DNA from: Streptacidiphilus jeojiense
GTDB taxonomy: Bacteria > Actinomycetota > Actinomycetes > Streptomycetales > Streptomycetaceae
NCBI RefSeq assembly: GCF_000719095.1
Contig: NZ_JOEH01000013.1
Span: 62,001 to 126,000, forward strand
Direction of reading: 5' to 3'
Length of the DNA stretch: 64,000 bases
Shown here: positions 31,357 to 39,899 of the stretch, piece after piece
Position numbering within the stretch: position 1 is the stretch's first letter
Layout: every line of letters starts with the position of its first letter
Made by a program: the position numbers and the translations under genes
The notes under the pieces: generated by a model
Databases searched by the model: none
Told to the model about the DNA's origin: nothing
The model's input: the letters and a program-made list of their open reading frames with translations, nothing else

Positions 31357-32418
31357 ATGTCTGACGCAGGCGAGCGACCCCTGATCCTGCTCCTTTCATC
31401 CAACCTTCGAAGGCGCTATTCCGAGGATATTCTCACCGCCCTCGCCCTGCCCCGTGAAGCCGTCATTCAGTTTCGTTACGGAGCCGACTACGTGGCACCG
31501 CCGCTCCAGCAGAAGGTGGCGAACGGATCCGCGATCGGGCAGAGAGTTCTGCTCGGATTCGTTGCTGACTATGATTCAGCGACCAACGCGTTTCTGCTCC
31601 CGGTTCGGTTTGCCACCGTGGCAGAGGCGGAGTGCGTTGCTGACATGTTCATTTTCAAACTCCGCGTCAACGACTATGCGAACCTCGATGAGTATCCTGC
31701 AAGCTTCGCGGAAATATCTGAAGCAAGTCGGCGCACAATTGGCAAGCTAAAGGAATCGAACTCCCGCTACTATCCGGCGGTCCTCAAATTTCCCGACCTG
31801 AACGTGTCGGGCAGAGGAGAGCCCGCGCAGTTGTGGCAGGCCGTCGCCAGCAGACTGGCGCAGCACCCCACGTTTCATGCGTCATATTTCATGAGGATCG
31901 ATGACCCTGTGCATCCGACGCGCGGCCGCTCCTACACGTTCGACCGGCAAGGACGCCTCAATCTCAGCGACTTGAAGCCGGCAAAGCTACCTGTCAGCTT
32001 CTATTCCGAGGTATATACCGAGTCAACCAATATAACTCTCACCTGCGCCACGGACGGGCGATTTCTTCGGGTTTCATCGGACGACAAGCATGATGTGGCG
32101 CTGAGGTACGATTCAACAGAATTCTGGCTCCAGCCCAACGCGGCATCCTACGACGCTCTCACCCACGCGACGATTCGTTTGGGCCCTCTGGAAGCAAGCA
32201 GCACTCCGGCAGTAACCGTTCGATTCCCTGTAGTGGTCAAGCATTCTCGGCTGCGACTTGCCAGCAGGGTGCTGGTGAGCAGCGGCGGAGCGATACTTGT
32301 GGCGGCGCCTGCGATCTTGGGGGGAGGGTCTTCTCTGGCTCTTAGGATCACCCTGGCGGTGATCGGGTCCGCCCTCATCAGCATTGCGACAGTAGTCATG
32401 GCCAGAAACACCACCTGA
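31357..32418 (+). CDS. uncharacterised protein with two C-terminal membrane helices
   Basis: A 353-residue protein that I do not recognise. The first 190 residues are soluble (LILLLSSNLRRRYSEDILTA, FVADYDSATNAFLLPVRFAT, SRYYPAVLKFPDLNVSGRGE). Residues 195-300 look beta-rich. Two hydrophobic helices end the chain (VLVSSGGAILVAAPAILGGG and LRITLAVIGSALISIATVVM), with almost no tail. So the soluble part hangs on one membrane face, most likely the cytoplasm. GGAGG lies 7 bases upstream of ATG 31357. Codon use is low-GC like the preceding gene, and the 26-base gap suggests cotranscription. Confidence 0.6.
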   Translation: MSDAGERPLILLLSSNLRRRYSEDILTALALPREAVIQFRYGADYVAPPLQQKVANGSAIGQRVLLGFVADYDSATNAFLLPVRFATVAEAECVADMFIFKLRVNDYANLDEYPASFAEISEASRRTIGKLKESNSRYYPAVLKFPDLNVSGRGEPAQLWQAVASRLAQHPTFHASYFMRIDDPVHPTRGRSYTFDRQGRLNLSDLKPAKLPVSFYSEVYTESTNITLTCATDGRFLRVSSDDKHDVALRYDSTEFWLQPNAASYDALTHATIRLGPLEASSTPAVTVRFPVVVKHSRLRLASRVLVSSGGAILVAAPAILGGGSSLALRITLAVIGSALISIATVVMARNTT

Positions 32419-32750
32419 CGGACCGTGTTGCGGCTGCGCTGGCCGCTGGACATGTTGCTGGCTACGTAGCGGATCTGTCGGCGCCGCTGCAGGAGGTGGT
32501 CGTCAGGCGTGAAGGTCGGGTGCGCCGACCAGGACGACGGTCGGATCGACTGCGGCGCGGTCCCGTAGTCAGGGGGGCACGCTTCATCACGTTGCCCTGA
32601 CGCGCCCGGATTCACCTGCAGTCCCGCGCGGTACCGGCTCCGGCGTGTTATCTGTGGCAGGTCACGTGACTGCTGTCCCGGTGGCCTGCGGAGCCTGTGC
32701 CGTCGGGTCGGGGGCGATCCGTCCCGTCCGGCCTGACCTGGAGGAACGAC
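32419..32750. other. 332-base gap with no recognised gene
   Basis: The GC content returns to normal here. Apart from the right-hand copies of the direct repeats (32643-32732) and the ribosome site GGAGG before 32751, I see no gene, hairpin or promoter that I can support. The minus-strand frame is open but does not resemble a protein. Confidence 0.6.
32643..32732 (+). repeat. imperfect direct repeat, right copy (composite)
   Basis: Its first 32 bases match 29505-29536 (26 of 32), and positions 32673-32732 match 27181-27240 (50 of 60). So this copy combines both partial repeats. It sits 18 bases before the aldehyde dehydrogenase start and may also contain that operon's promoter. Confidence 0.6.
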
Positions 32751-34220
32751 ATGCCCGAGGTGTTCATCGGAGGACGCTGGACGTCGGCCGTCCAGGGGCG
32801 CGGCCGGGAGATCCGGTGCCCGGCGGACGGCAGTCTGGTCGCCCGGGTGGACGAATGCGGGCCGGAGGACGCGGCCGCCGCGGTGGCCGCCGCGCGGGAG
32901 GCGTTCGACCGGGGGCCGTGGCCGCGCACCTCCGCCGCGGAGCGCAGCGCGCTGCTGCTGCGGGTCGCCGAGCTGCTGGTGCGGGACAAGGACGCGTTCG
33001 CCCGTGCGGAGTCGCTCGACACCGGGAAGCGCCTGGTGGAGTCCGAGTACGACATGGACGACATCGCCAACTGCTTCCGCTACTTCGGCAACCTGGTCGG
33101 CGCTGGCGGCCAGGACCGGGTGGTCGACACCGGTATCCCGTCCGTGGACAGCCGGATCGTCCATGAGCCCGTCGGCGTCTGCGCGCTGATCACCCCGTGG
33201 AACTATCCGCTGCTGCAGACCGCCTGGAAGGTCGCCCCGGCGCTCGGCACCGGCAACACCTTCGTCCTCAAGCCCAGCGAGCTGACGCCGCACACCGCGA
33301 TCATGCTGATGCGGCTGCTCCAGGAGGCCGGGCTGCCGGACGGCGCGGCCAACCTGGTGCTGGGTACCGGCGCGGAGGCCGGGGCGCCGCTGACCGAGGA
33401 CCCCCGGGTCGACCTGGTGTCCTTCACCGGGGGCCTGGCCACCGGGCGCCGCATCATGGCGGCGGCCGCGCCCACGGTGAAGAAGGTGGCCCTCGAACTC
33501 GGCGGGAAGAACCCCAACATCGTCTTCGCCGACGCGGACTTCGACACCGCCGTCGACTACGCGCTGATGGCGGTGTTCCTGCACTCCGGGCAGGTCTGCT
33601 CGGCCGGGGCCCGGCTGCTGGTCGAGGACTCGCTGCACGACCGCTTCGTGGACGAGGTGGTCGCGCGGGCCCGGCGGGTGCGGATGGGCGGGCCGTTCGA
33701 CCCGGAGGCCCGTACCGGCCCGCTGATCTCGGCCGCGCACCGGGAGAAGGTCGAGGCGTACGTCGCCGCCGGGCTCGCCGAGGGGGCGGTACTGCGGCTC
33801 GGCGGGGAGCGCCCGGACGACGCGGCCCTCGCCGACGGCTTCTTCTACCCGCCGACCATCCTGGACGAGTGCACCCCGGACATGTCGGTGGTGCAGGACG
33901 AGTCCTTCGGGCCGGTGCTGACGGTGGAACGGTTCCGCGACGAGGCCGAGGCGCTGGCACTGGCCAACGACACCGTCTACGGCCTGGCCGGCGCGGTGTG
34001 GACGACCGACCAGGCCCGGGCCCGGCGGGTCGCCGACGCACTGCGGGTCGGCACGGTGTGGATCAACGACTTCCACCCCTATGTGCCGCAGGCCGAGTGG
34101 GGCGGCATGAAGCAGTCCGGCACCGGCCGCGAGCTGGGCCCGGCGGGCCTCGCCGAGTACACCGAGGCCAAGCACGTCTGGCGGAACACCGCCGCCGAGC
34201 CGCAGCGCTGGTTCGACTGA
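32751..34220 (+). CDS. betB: betaine-aldehyde dehydrogenase
   Basis: A 489-residue NAD(P)-dependent aldehyde dehydrogenase that would oxidise betaine aldehyde to glycine betaine. The active-site motifs are complete: ITPWNYPLLQ, VSFTGGLATGR, LELGGKNPNIVF (general-base Glu) and SGQVCSAG (catalytic Cys283), ending in EWGGMKQSGTGRELG. The start ATG 32751 has GGAGG 7 bases upstream. It heads an operon with a permease and a choline oxidase, which makes the substrate assignment strong. An osmoprotectant or choline-catabolism role is likely. Confidence 0.9.
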   Translation: MPEVFIGGRWTSAVQGRGREIRCPADGSLVARVDECGPEDAAAAVAAAREAFDRGPWPRTSAAERSALLLRVAELLVRDKDAFARAESLDTGKRLVESEYDMDDIANCFRYFGNLVGAGGQDRVVDTGIPSVDSRIVHEPVGVCALITPWNYPLLQTAWKVAPALGTGNTFVLKPSELTPHTAIMLMRLLQEAGLPDGAANLVLGTGAEAGAPLTEDPRVDLVSFTGGLATGRRIMAAAAPTVKKVALELGGKNPNIVFADADFDTAVDYALMAVFLHSGQVCSAGARLLVEDSLHDRFVDEVVARARRVRMGGPFDPEARTGPLISAAHREKVEAYVAAGLAEGAVLRLGGERPDDAALADGFFYPPTILDECTPDMSVVQDESFGPVLTVERFRDEAEALALANDTVYGLAGAVWTTDQARARRVADALRVGTVWINDFHPYVPQAEWGGMKQSGTGRELGPAGLAEYTEAKHVWRNTAAEPQRWFD

Positions 34221-34243
34221 CCGATCCCGGGGCCCCGCCCGCC

Positions 34244-34294
34244 CCCCGACCCGCGACCCGCCCCGACCCGCGAGCCGCCCCGACCCGCGAGCCG
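34244..34294 (+). repeat. three tandem 17-base repeats
   Basis: The unit CCCCGACCCGCGA(C/G)CCG is repeated at 34244-34260, 34261-34277 and 34278-34294, then decays. It fills the gap between the aldehyde dehydrogenase and permease genes and has no T tract or obvious hairpin. Confidence 0.7.
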
Positions 34295-34364
34295 TCCTGA
34301 CCCCCGACCCGCCCCGACCCGACCCGCGTACGCCATGCCATGCCACGCCACGAGGAGAAGCGCC

Positions 34365-35963
34365 ATGCCGGACGTTCCGCCCGCCCGCCCCGGGCCATCC
34401 CCGAGCGGGCCAGCCGCGAGCGGGCCAGCCGCGAGCGGCGACTCCGACGACGAGGCGCTCGCCGCACTGGGCTACAAGCCCGGACTGAAGCGCACGCTCG
34501 GCAACTTCCACACCTTCGCGGCCGGGATCAGCTACATCTCCATCCTGACCGGCACCTTCCAGCTGTTCTACTTCGGCGTCAGTTTCGGTGGCCCCGCCTA
34601 CTGGTGGTCCTGGCCGATGGTCTTCGTCGGACAGCTGATGGTGGCGCTGTGCTTCTGCGAGCTCGCCGCCCGCTTCCCGGTGGCCGGGTCCGTCTACAAC
34701 TGGTCCAAGCAGACCGGCGGTCCGCACGTCGGCTGGCTGGCGGGCTGGATGATGACGGTCGCGACCATGGTGTCGCTGGCCGCGGTGGCCCTCGCCTACC
34801 AGTTGACGCTGCCTCAGATCTCCAGCGTGTTCCAGGTGATCGGCGACGGCACCGGCAAGTACGACGCCGCGGCCAACGCCGTGCTGCTCGGCACCATCCT
34901 GATCGTCTTCACCACCGTGGTGAACGCCTTCGGGGTCAAGCTGATGGCCACCATCAACTCGGCCGGCGTGGCCGTCGAGCTGGTGGCCGCGGTCGTGCTG
35001 GTGGTGCTGCTGGCCGCCCACATCACCCGCGGTCCCGGCGTGATCGTGCAGACCAACGGCTTCGGCCAGGGGCAGACGCTCGGCTACTTCGGCGCCTTCC
35101 TGACCGCGTCCCTCGCCTCGGCGTACGTGATGTACGGCTTCGACACCGCCTCCTCGCTTGGCGAGGAGTCCATCGACCCGGCCCGCAACGCGCCGCGCGC
35201 CATCCTGCGGGCCCTGGTGGCGTCCTTCATCCTCGGCGGCCTGATCCTGCTCTTCGCACTGCTGGCCACCCCCGACCTGCACGCCAAGGAACTCTCCACC
35301 GAGGGGCTGCAGTACGTGGTGAAGGCCGCCCTCGGCGAGACCACCGGCCAGGCGGTGCTGTGGTGCGTCGCCATCGCCATCACCGTGTGCGCGCTGTCCG
35401 TGCAGACCGCCGGGCTGCGGCTGGCCTTCGCGATGGCGCGCGACAACAACCTGCCGGGCGGCTCGAAACTGGCCCGGCTCAGCCCGCGGTTCCAGACACC
35501 GGTGCTGGCCACCTGCCTGATCGGGCTGGTGGCGATCGCCATCCTGGTGGTCAACATCAACCAGCCACAGATCTTCTCGGTGGTCACCAGCATCGCCATC
35601 GCCCTGATCTACATCGCCTACCTGCTGGTCACCCTGCCGCTGCTGCGGCAGCGGCTGCGCGGCGAGTGGACCCCGGCGCCCGGACGCTTCTCGCTGGGCC
35701 GCTTCGGCCTGCCGATCAACATCCTGGCGGTGCTCTGGGGCGCCCTGATGACCGTCAACCTGCTCTGGCCGCGGGCCTCGGTCTACAACGCCACCGACCC
35801 CCAGCACTGGTACCTGCGCTGGGGCGGGGTGCTGTTCGTCGGCGTCGTGGGGGTCGGCGGGTTCGCCTACTACTGGTTCGTGCAGCGCAAGCACACCGGC
35901 GTGGTCGCCGAGCACGCCGCCGGGGAACTGCCGGAGCCCCCCGGGGCCCACGGCGCGCCCTGA
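34365..35963 (+). CDS. APC-superfamily permease, probable choline/amine transporter
   Basis: A 532-residue permease with about 12 membrane helices. A disordered Pro/Ser lead of 30 residues is followed by LGYKPGLKRTLGNFHTFAAG and ISYISILTGTFQLFYFGVSF, the opening of the eukaryotic-type amino-acid/choline transporter (ACT) branch. ASAYVMYGFDTASSLGEESI and PRAILRALVASFILGGLILL fit the helix 6-7 region. Its place between betaine-aldehyde dehydrogenase and choline oxidase genes suggests choline import, but amino acids or GABA are possible. ATG 34365 follows GAGGAGAAG. Confidence 0.82.
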   Translation: MPDVPPARPGPSPSGPAASGPAASGDSDDEALAALGYKPGLKRTLGNFHTFAAGISYISILTGTFQLFYFGVSFGGPAYWWSWPMVFVGQLMVALCFCELAARFPVAGSVYNWSKQTGGPHVGWLAGWMMTVATMVSLAAVALAYQLTLPQISSVFQVIGDGTGKYDAAANAVLLGTILIVFTTVVNAFGVKLMATINSAGVAVELVAAVVLVVLLAAHITRGPGVIVQTNGFGQGQTLGYFGAFLTASLASAYVMYGFDTASSLGEESIDPARNAPRAILRALVASFILGGLILLFALLATPDLHAKELSTEGLQYVVKAALGETTGQAVLWCVAIAITVCALSVQTAGLRLAFAMARDNNLPGGSKLARLSPRFQTPVLATCLIGLVAIAILVVNINQPQIFSVVTSIAIALIYIAYLLVTLPLLRQRLRGEWTPAPGRFSLGRFGLPINILAVLWGALMTVNLLWPRASVYNATDPQHWYLRWGGVLFVGVVGVGGFAYYWFVQRKHTGVVAEHAAGELPEPPGAHGAP

Positions 35964-36025
35964 CATCGAGACCCCGCATCGCGCCCTGACATCGAAACCC
36001 TGACATCGAGACCCTGACATCGAGA
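35958..36025 (+). repeat. 14-base repeats between permease and choline oxidase genes
   Basis: CCCTGACATCGAGA or a one-base variant occurs at 35958, 35984, 35998 and 36012. The last three are directly tandem. The first copy contains the permease stop codon. The array ends just before the GGAGGAGG ribosome site at 36027. Confidence 0.75.
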
Positions 36026-36038
36026 CGGAGGAGGAGCT

Positions 36039-37631
36039 GTGGTGGAGGACAACACGGAGACGGCGGACGAGTTCGACGAGTTCGACTACGTGGTGGTCGG
36101 CGGCGGCACCGCCGGAAACGTCGTCGCGGCCAGGCTGAGTGAGGACCCGTCAGTCACCGTGTGCCTGCTGGAGGCCGGCCCGTCCGACGTCGGCGACGAC
36201 AACGTGCTGCGGCTGGACCGCTGGATGGGCCTGCTGGAGTCCGGCTACGACTGGGACTACCCGGTCGAACCGCAGGAGCACGGCAACAGCTTCATGCGGC
36301 ACGCCCGGGCCCGGGTCCTCGGCGGCTGCTCCTCGCACAACTCCTGCATCGCCTTCTGGGCCCCGGCCGAGGACCTGGACGCCTGGGCCGCCGCCGGCTG
36401 CACCGGCTGGAGCGCCGCCGAGGTCTTCCCGCTCTACCGGCGGCTGGAGACCAACGACGCCCCCGGCGACCACCACGGCCGCAGCGGCCCGGTGCAGATC
36501 CGCACCATCAGGCCCGACGACCCCTGCGGCAGCGCGCTGCTGGAGGCCTGCGCGCAGGCGTCCATCCCCACCGTCTCGTTCAACACCGGCACGACCGTGG
36601 TGCGCGGCGCGGGCTGGTTCCAGATCAACTCCGACCCGGACAACATCCGCCAGTCCTCCTCGGTCGCCTACCTGCACCCGATCATGGGCCGGCGGCCGAA
36701 CCTGGAGGTGCGCACCGGGCTGCGGGCCAAGCGGCTGGTCATCGACGGGAACCGGCGCTGCACCGGCGTCGAGTACCTCGACCCCGACCTGGTGCACACC
36801 CGCACCGTCCGCGCCCGCAGGGAGACCGTGGTCAGCTGCGGGTCGATCGACACCCCCAAGCTGCTGATGCTCTCCGGCATCGGCCCGGTCGGCCATCTGC
36901 GCGAGGTCGGCGTGGACGTGGTCCTGGACGCGCCCGGGGTGGGGGAGAACCTCCAGGACCACCCGGAGGGCGTGATCATGTGGAACGCGCTGCAGCCGAT
37001 GGTGACCCGCTCCAACCAGTGGTGGGAGATCGGCATCTTCGCGGCCACCGAGCCCGGTCTGGACCGGCCCGACCTGATGTTCCACTACGGCTCCACGCCC
37101 TTCGACATGAACACCTACCGGTGGTCCTACCCCACCAGCGAGAACGCCTTCTGCCTCACGCCCAACGTGACCCGGTCCCGCTCCCGCGGCACGGTCCGGC
37201 TGCGCACCCGCGACTTCCGGGACAAGCCCAGGGTCGACCCGCGCTACTTCACCGATGAGCACGACGTCCGGGTGATGACCTACGGCCTGCGGCTGGCCCG
37301 GGAGATCGCGGCCCAGGCGGCGCTGTCCGGCTGGGCGGGCGCGGAGCTGGCGCCCGGGCCGGACGTCCGTACCGACGACGAACTGCTCGACTACATCACC
37401 AAGACCCACAACACCGTCTACCACCCCTCGGCGACGGTGAAGATGGGCGCGGACGACGACGCGACCGCCCCGCTCGACCCCCGGCTGCGGGTCAAGGGCA
37501 TCCGCGGCCTGCGAGTCGCCGACGGCTCGGCGATGCCGGACCTGATCACCGTCAACCCGTGCATCACCACGATGATGATCGGCGAGAAGTGCGCCGACAT
37601 GATCAAGGAGGACGCCGCCGCCGGGCGGTGA
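36039..37631 (+). CDS. codA: choline oxidase (GMC oxidoreductase) with Asn-to-Cys change in the active site
   Basis: A 530-residue flavoenzyme oxidising choline to betaine aldehyde and on to glycine betaine with O2. It tracks the Arthrobacter globiformis enzyme closely: FDYVVVGGGTAGNVVAARL, SFMRHARARVLGGCSSHNSC (with the His that carries FAD and the nearby Ser), LQDHPEGVIMW (Glu), LMFHYGSTPF (His) and TVYHPSATV (His). The last motif reads VNPCIT instead of VNPNIT, replacing the active-site Asn. GTG 36039 follows GGAGGAGG. It is the third gene of the choline operon. Whether the Cys enzyme still uses choline is open. Confidence 0.9.
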   Translation: MVEDNTETADEFDEFDYVVVGGGTAGNVVAARLSEDPSVTVCLLEAGPSDVGDDNVLRLDRWMGLLESGYDWDYPVEPQEHGNSFMRHARARVLGGCSSHNSCIAFWAPAEDLDAWAAAGCTGWSAAEVFPLYRRLETNDAPGDHHGRSGPVQIRTIRPDDPCGSALLEACAQASIPTVSFNTGTTVVRGAGWFQINSDPDNIRQSSSVAYLHPIMGRRPNLEVRTGLRAKRLVIDGNRRCTGVEYLDPDLVHTRTVRARRETVVSCGSIDTPKLLMLSGIGPVGHLREVGVDVVLDAPGVGENLQDHPEGVIMWNALQPMVTRSNQWWEIGIFAATEPGLDRPDLMFHYGSTPFDMNTYRWSYPTSENAFCLTPNVTRSRSRGTVRLRTRDFRDKPRVDPRYFTDEHDVRVMTYGLRLAREIAAQAALSGWAGAELAPGPDVRTDDELLDYITKTHNTVYHPSATVKMGADDDATAPLDPRLRVKGIRGLRVADGSAMPDLITVNPCITTMMIGEKCADMIKEDAAAGR

Positions 37632-37662
37632 GCTCCCGTGACAACCGCGGTGCGGAACGGGC

Positions 37663-38340
37663 CTACGCGGGGGTGAGCCGCTGTTCCACGCCGGTGATGA
37701 GGAGGTCGAGGTTGAACTCGAACTGTTCGTCCGAGGCCGGTGCCCAGGTGTCGAAGAAGCGGCGGGCAGCGTCCAGTTGGCCGGGGGGTGCGGCCGCGTG
37801 GGCCCGGGTGACCTCGGCGATCTGCGGGTGGGTGCCGTTGCGGGCGGCCATGGTGACGTCGCGGGCCGCGGCGGCGGCCAGTTGACTGAGCATCACGAGG
37901 GCGTGGCCCGCGTCGGTCTCGCTCAGGCCGGCGTCGATCAGTTCGCGGAGGGCCTGCTCGGTCTGCTGGAGGGCTTCCGGGGCTCCGTGGGCCGGGAGTC
38001 GGTAGTAGGCGCTGAAGGCTCCGGCGGCGATCATCGCGTCGCGGATGTGACGGCCGAACACACGTAGCGTCTCGCGCCAGTCGCCGGCCGCGGGGAGTTC
38101 GGCGGCGGCGAACTCGCGTTGCAGGATGTCCGAGGCGACCAGCTCGACCAACGCCTCCCGGTCGGGGACGTGGTAGTGCAGCGTGGAGCGGTCCACGCCC
38201 AGTGCGGTGGCCACCGCCTGCATGGTGACGCCCTCCGGCGGTAGCCCCCGGGCGGCGGCGACGATCTGCCCGCGGCTGATCCGCGCAGGCCTGCCCCGGC
38301 CCGGCCGACGTACCCCGGCCGCCCTGTTCACGTCGTCCAT
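37663..38340 (-). CDS. TetR-family repressor
   Basis: A 225-residue regulator. The N-terminal HTH reads GVTMQAVATALGVDRSTLHYHVPDR, typical of TetR. The C-terminal part is a helical ligand domain of unknown ligand (DWRETLRVFGRHIRDAMIA). ATG 38340 has GGAGGGG just upstream. It is divergent from the MFS gene, and a 26-base palindrome lies between them, so it is the probable repressor of the MFS/GH3 locus and of itself. It converges with the choline oxidase gene, 31 bases apart. Confidence 0.9.
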   Translation of the reverse strand: MDDVNRAAGVRRPGRGRPARISRGQIVAAARGLPPEGVTMQAVATALGVDRSTLHYHVPDREALVELVASDILQREFAAAELPAAGDWRETLRVFGRHIRDAMIAAGAFSAYYRLPAHGAPEALQQTEQALRELIDAGLSETDAGHALVMLSQLAAAAARDVTMAARNGTHPQIAEVTRAHAAAPPGQLDAARRFFDTWAPASDEQFEFNLDLLITGVEQRLTPA

Positions 38341-38388
38341 ATCCCCTCCACAGCGTTCACACCCTTGACCGATCCTAGCTGCCCGACT

Positions 38389-38418
38389 TATTTTTCCACG
38401 GCCGAGGAAAAATATACT
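38389..38418 (+). promoter_or_regulatory. TetR operator overlapping a TATACT promoter element
   Basis: TATTTTTCC (38389-38397) and GGAAAAATA (38406-38414) form a 9-base inverted repeat with an 8-base spacer. The right arm overlaps TATACT (38413-38418), a strong -10 hexamer for the MFS gene. Repressor binding would block RNA polymerase. The start codon is 38 bases further on. Confidence 0.7.
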
Positions 38419-38455
38419 CGCTGCTCCGCCGACCTTCGACGACGAGGGAAGACCC

Positions 38456-39817
38456 ATGCCAGACTCCGCCGCCCCGGCGCAGCTCCCCCCCGTGCAGGAC
38501 GCCGCGCAACTCGCCGCCGCACCCGCCACACACGCCGCACCCGCCGCACACGCCACCGCCCAGCTCACCCCCGCTCCACCCGCCGCCCGGGAAGGGGAGC
38601 GCGTGAAGGTGCGCGGTCCGCTGCTCCGCCTGCTGCTCTGCCTGGTCCCCGCCAACCTCAGCCTGTACGTGCTGTGGGGCGCGATCCCCACCGTGCTGCT
38701 GCCGCTCCAGGTGAACGCCATCGACCCAGGGGACAAGGTCGGTGCGCTGGCGACGGTGTCCACCGTCGGCGCGGTCGCCGCGATGGTGGCCCAGCCGTTG
38801 GCCGGCGCGGTCAGCGACCGGACCCGCTCGCGATTCGGACGGCGCGCGCCGTGGCTGGTGGCCGGGTCGCTGATCGGCGGGCTGTGCCTGGTCGGGATGG
38901 CCCTGGCCAACGGGATCGTGCAGCTGGCGATCGCCTGGACCTGCGTGCAGATCGCGTACAACTTCGTCCAGGCCCCGCTCAGCGCGATCCTGCCGGACCG
39001 GGTGCCGGTGAGCGCGCGCGGGATCTTCTCCGCCCTCGGCGGGCTGGCCTCGATGATCGGCGCGGTCGGCGGCCAGGTGCTGGGCGCCTCCTTCGCGCAG
39101 CACATCGGCGCGGGCTACTGCGCGCTGGCCGGCTTCTCGATCGTCATGCTGACCCTGCTGGCGGTCTTCAACAGGGACGCCTCCAACCTCGGCACGGAGC
39201 GCGAACCCTTCAACCCGCGTGCGTTCCTGCGCACCTTCTGGATCAGCCCGACCCGGCACCCCGACTACTTCTGGGCCTTCCTGGGCCGACTGCTGCTCTA
39301 CACCGGCTACTTCGCGGTCACCGGGTACAACCTCTACCTGCTGCAGGACTACATCGGCCTCGGCCCCGGGGCGACGGCGCAGGTGGCCGCGCTGGGCCTG
39401 ATCGGGCTGGCGGCCACCGTCCCGGCCATCGTCATCGGCGGCGTGGTCAGCGACCGGCTCGGGCGGCGCAAGATCCTGGTGTTCATCTCCTCCGCGCTGG
39501 TCGCGGCCGGACTGGTGATCCCCTGGGCGGTGCCCAGCCTGACCTCCATGTACCTGATGGCGATCGTGGTCGGCTTCGGCTTCGGCGCCTTCGGCTCGGT
39601 GGACCAGGTCCTGATGACGCAGGTGCTGCCCAGCGAGGAGAGCTTCGCCAAGGACCTGGGCGTGGTCAACATCGCCGCCAGCCTGCCGCAGGTCCTCGCC
39701 CCCACCGTGGGCGGAGTGATCGTCACGGTGTTCGGCTACGCCGGGCTCTTCCCGGTCGGCATCGGGCTCTCGCTGCTCGGCGCGTTCGCGGTGTTCCGCA
39801 TCCGCTCCGTCCGCTGA
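38456..39817 (+). CDS. major facilitator superfamily transporter
   Basis: A 453-residue protein with about 12 membrane helices after a 50-residue Ala/Pro lead. The MFS signature between helices 2 and 3 is GAVSDRTRSRFGRRAPWL, and its counterpart in the second half is GGVVSDRLGRRKILVF. This R-F-G-R-R pattern is shared with the GPH/sugar-cation branch. Next to a TetR gene and a GH3 glucosidase, it is probably an importer of a disaccharide or glycoside. The substrate is inferred only from neighbours. Confidence 0.88.
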   Translation: MPDSAAPAQLPPVQDAAQLAAAPATHAAPAAHATAQLTPAPPAAREGERVKVRGPLLRLLLCLVPANLSLYVLWGAIPTVLLPLQVNAIDPGDKVGALATVSTVGAVAAMVAQPLAGAVSDRTRSRFGRRAPWLVAGSLIGGLCLVGMALANGIVQLAIAWTCVQIAYNFVQAPLSAILPDRVPVSARGIFSALGGLASMIGAVGGQVLGASFAQHIGAGYCALAGFSIVMLTLLAVFNRDASNLGTEREPFNPRAFLRTFWISPTRHPDYFWAFLGRLLLYTGYFAVTGYNLYLLQDYIGLGPGATAQVAALGLIGLAATVPAIVIGGVVSDRLGRRKILVFISSALVAAGLVIPWAVPSLTSMYLMAIVVGFGFGAFGSVDQVLMTQVLPSEESFAKDLGVVNIAASLPQVLAPTVGGVIVTVFGYAGLFPVGIGLSLLGAFAVFRIRSVR

Positions 39818-39899
39818 CCCGACGTCACCTCCCGCTCCACACCGCCTCCCCAGCTCCCTGGGCTCCCTGACTCCCCACCTCACCGGCGAAAGCGACAGC

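Noticed and set aside
27151..32732. The block between the repeats as an integrative element with att sites
   Set aside because: No integrase, excisionase, transposase or tRNA end is present, and the repeats are only 81-83% identical. Kept as repeats only.
32148..36020. A 1290-codon minus-strand open frame
   Set aside because: It lies opposite the aldehyde dehydrogenase and permease genes, and the translation is low-complexity Gly/Arg/Gln/His, so it is a shadow.
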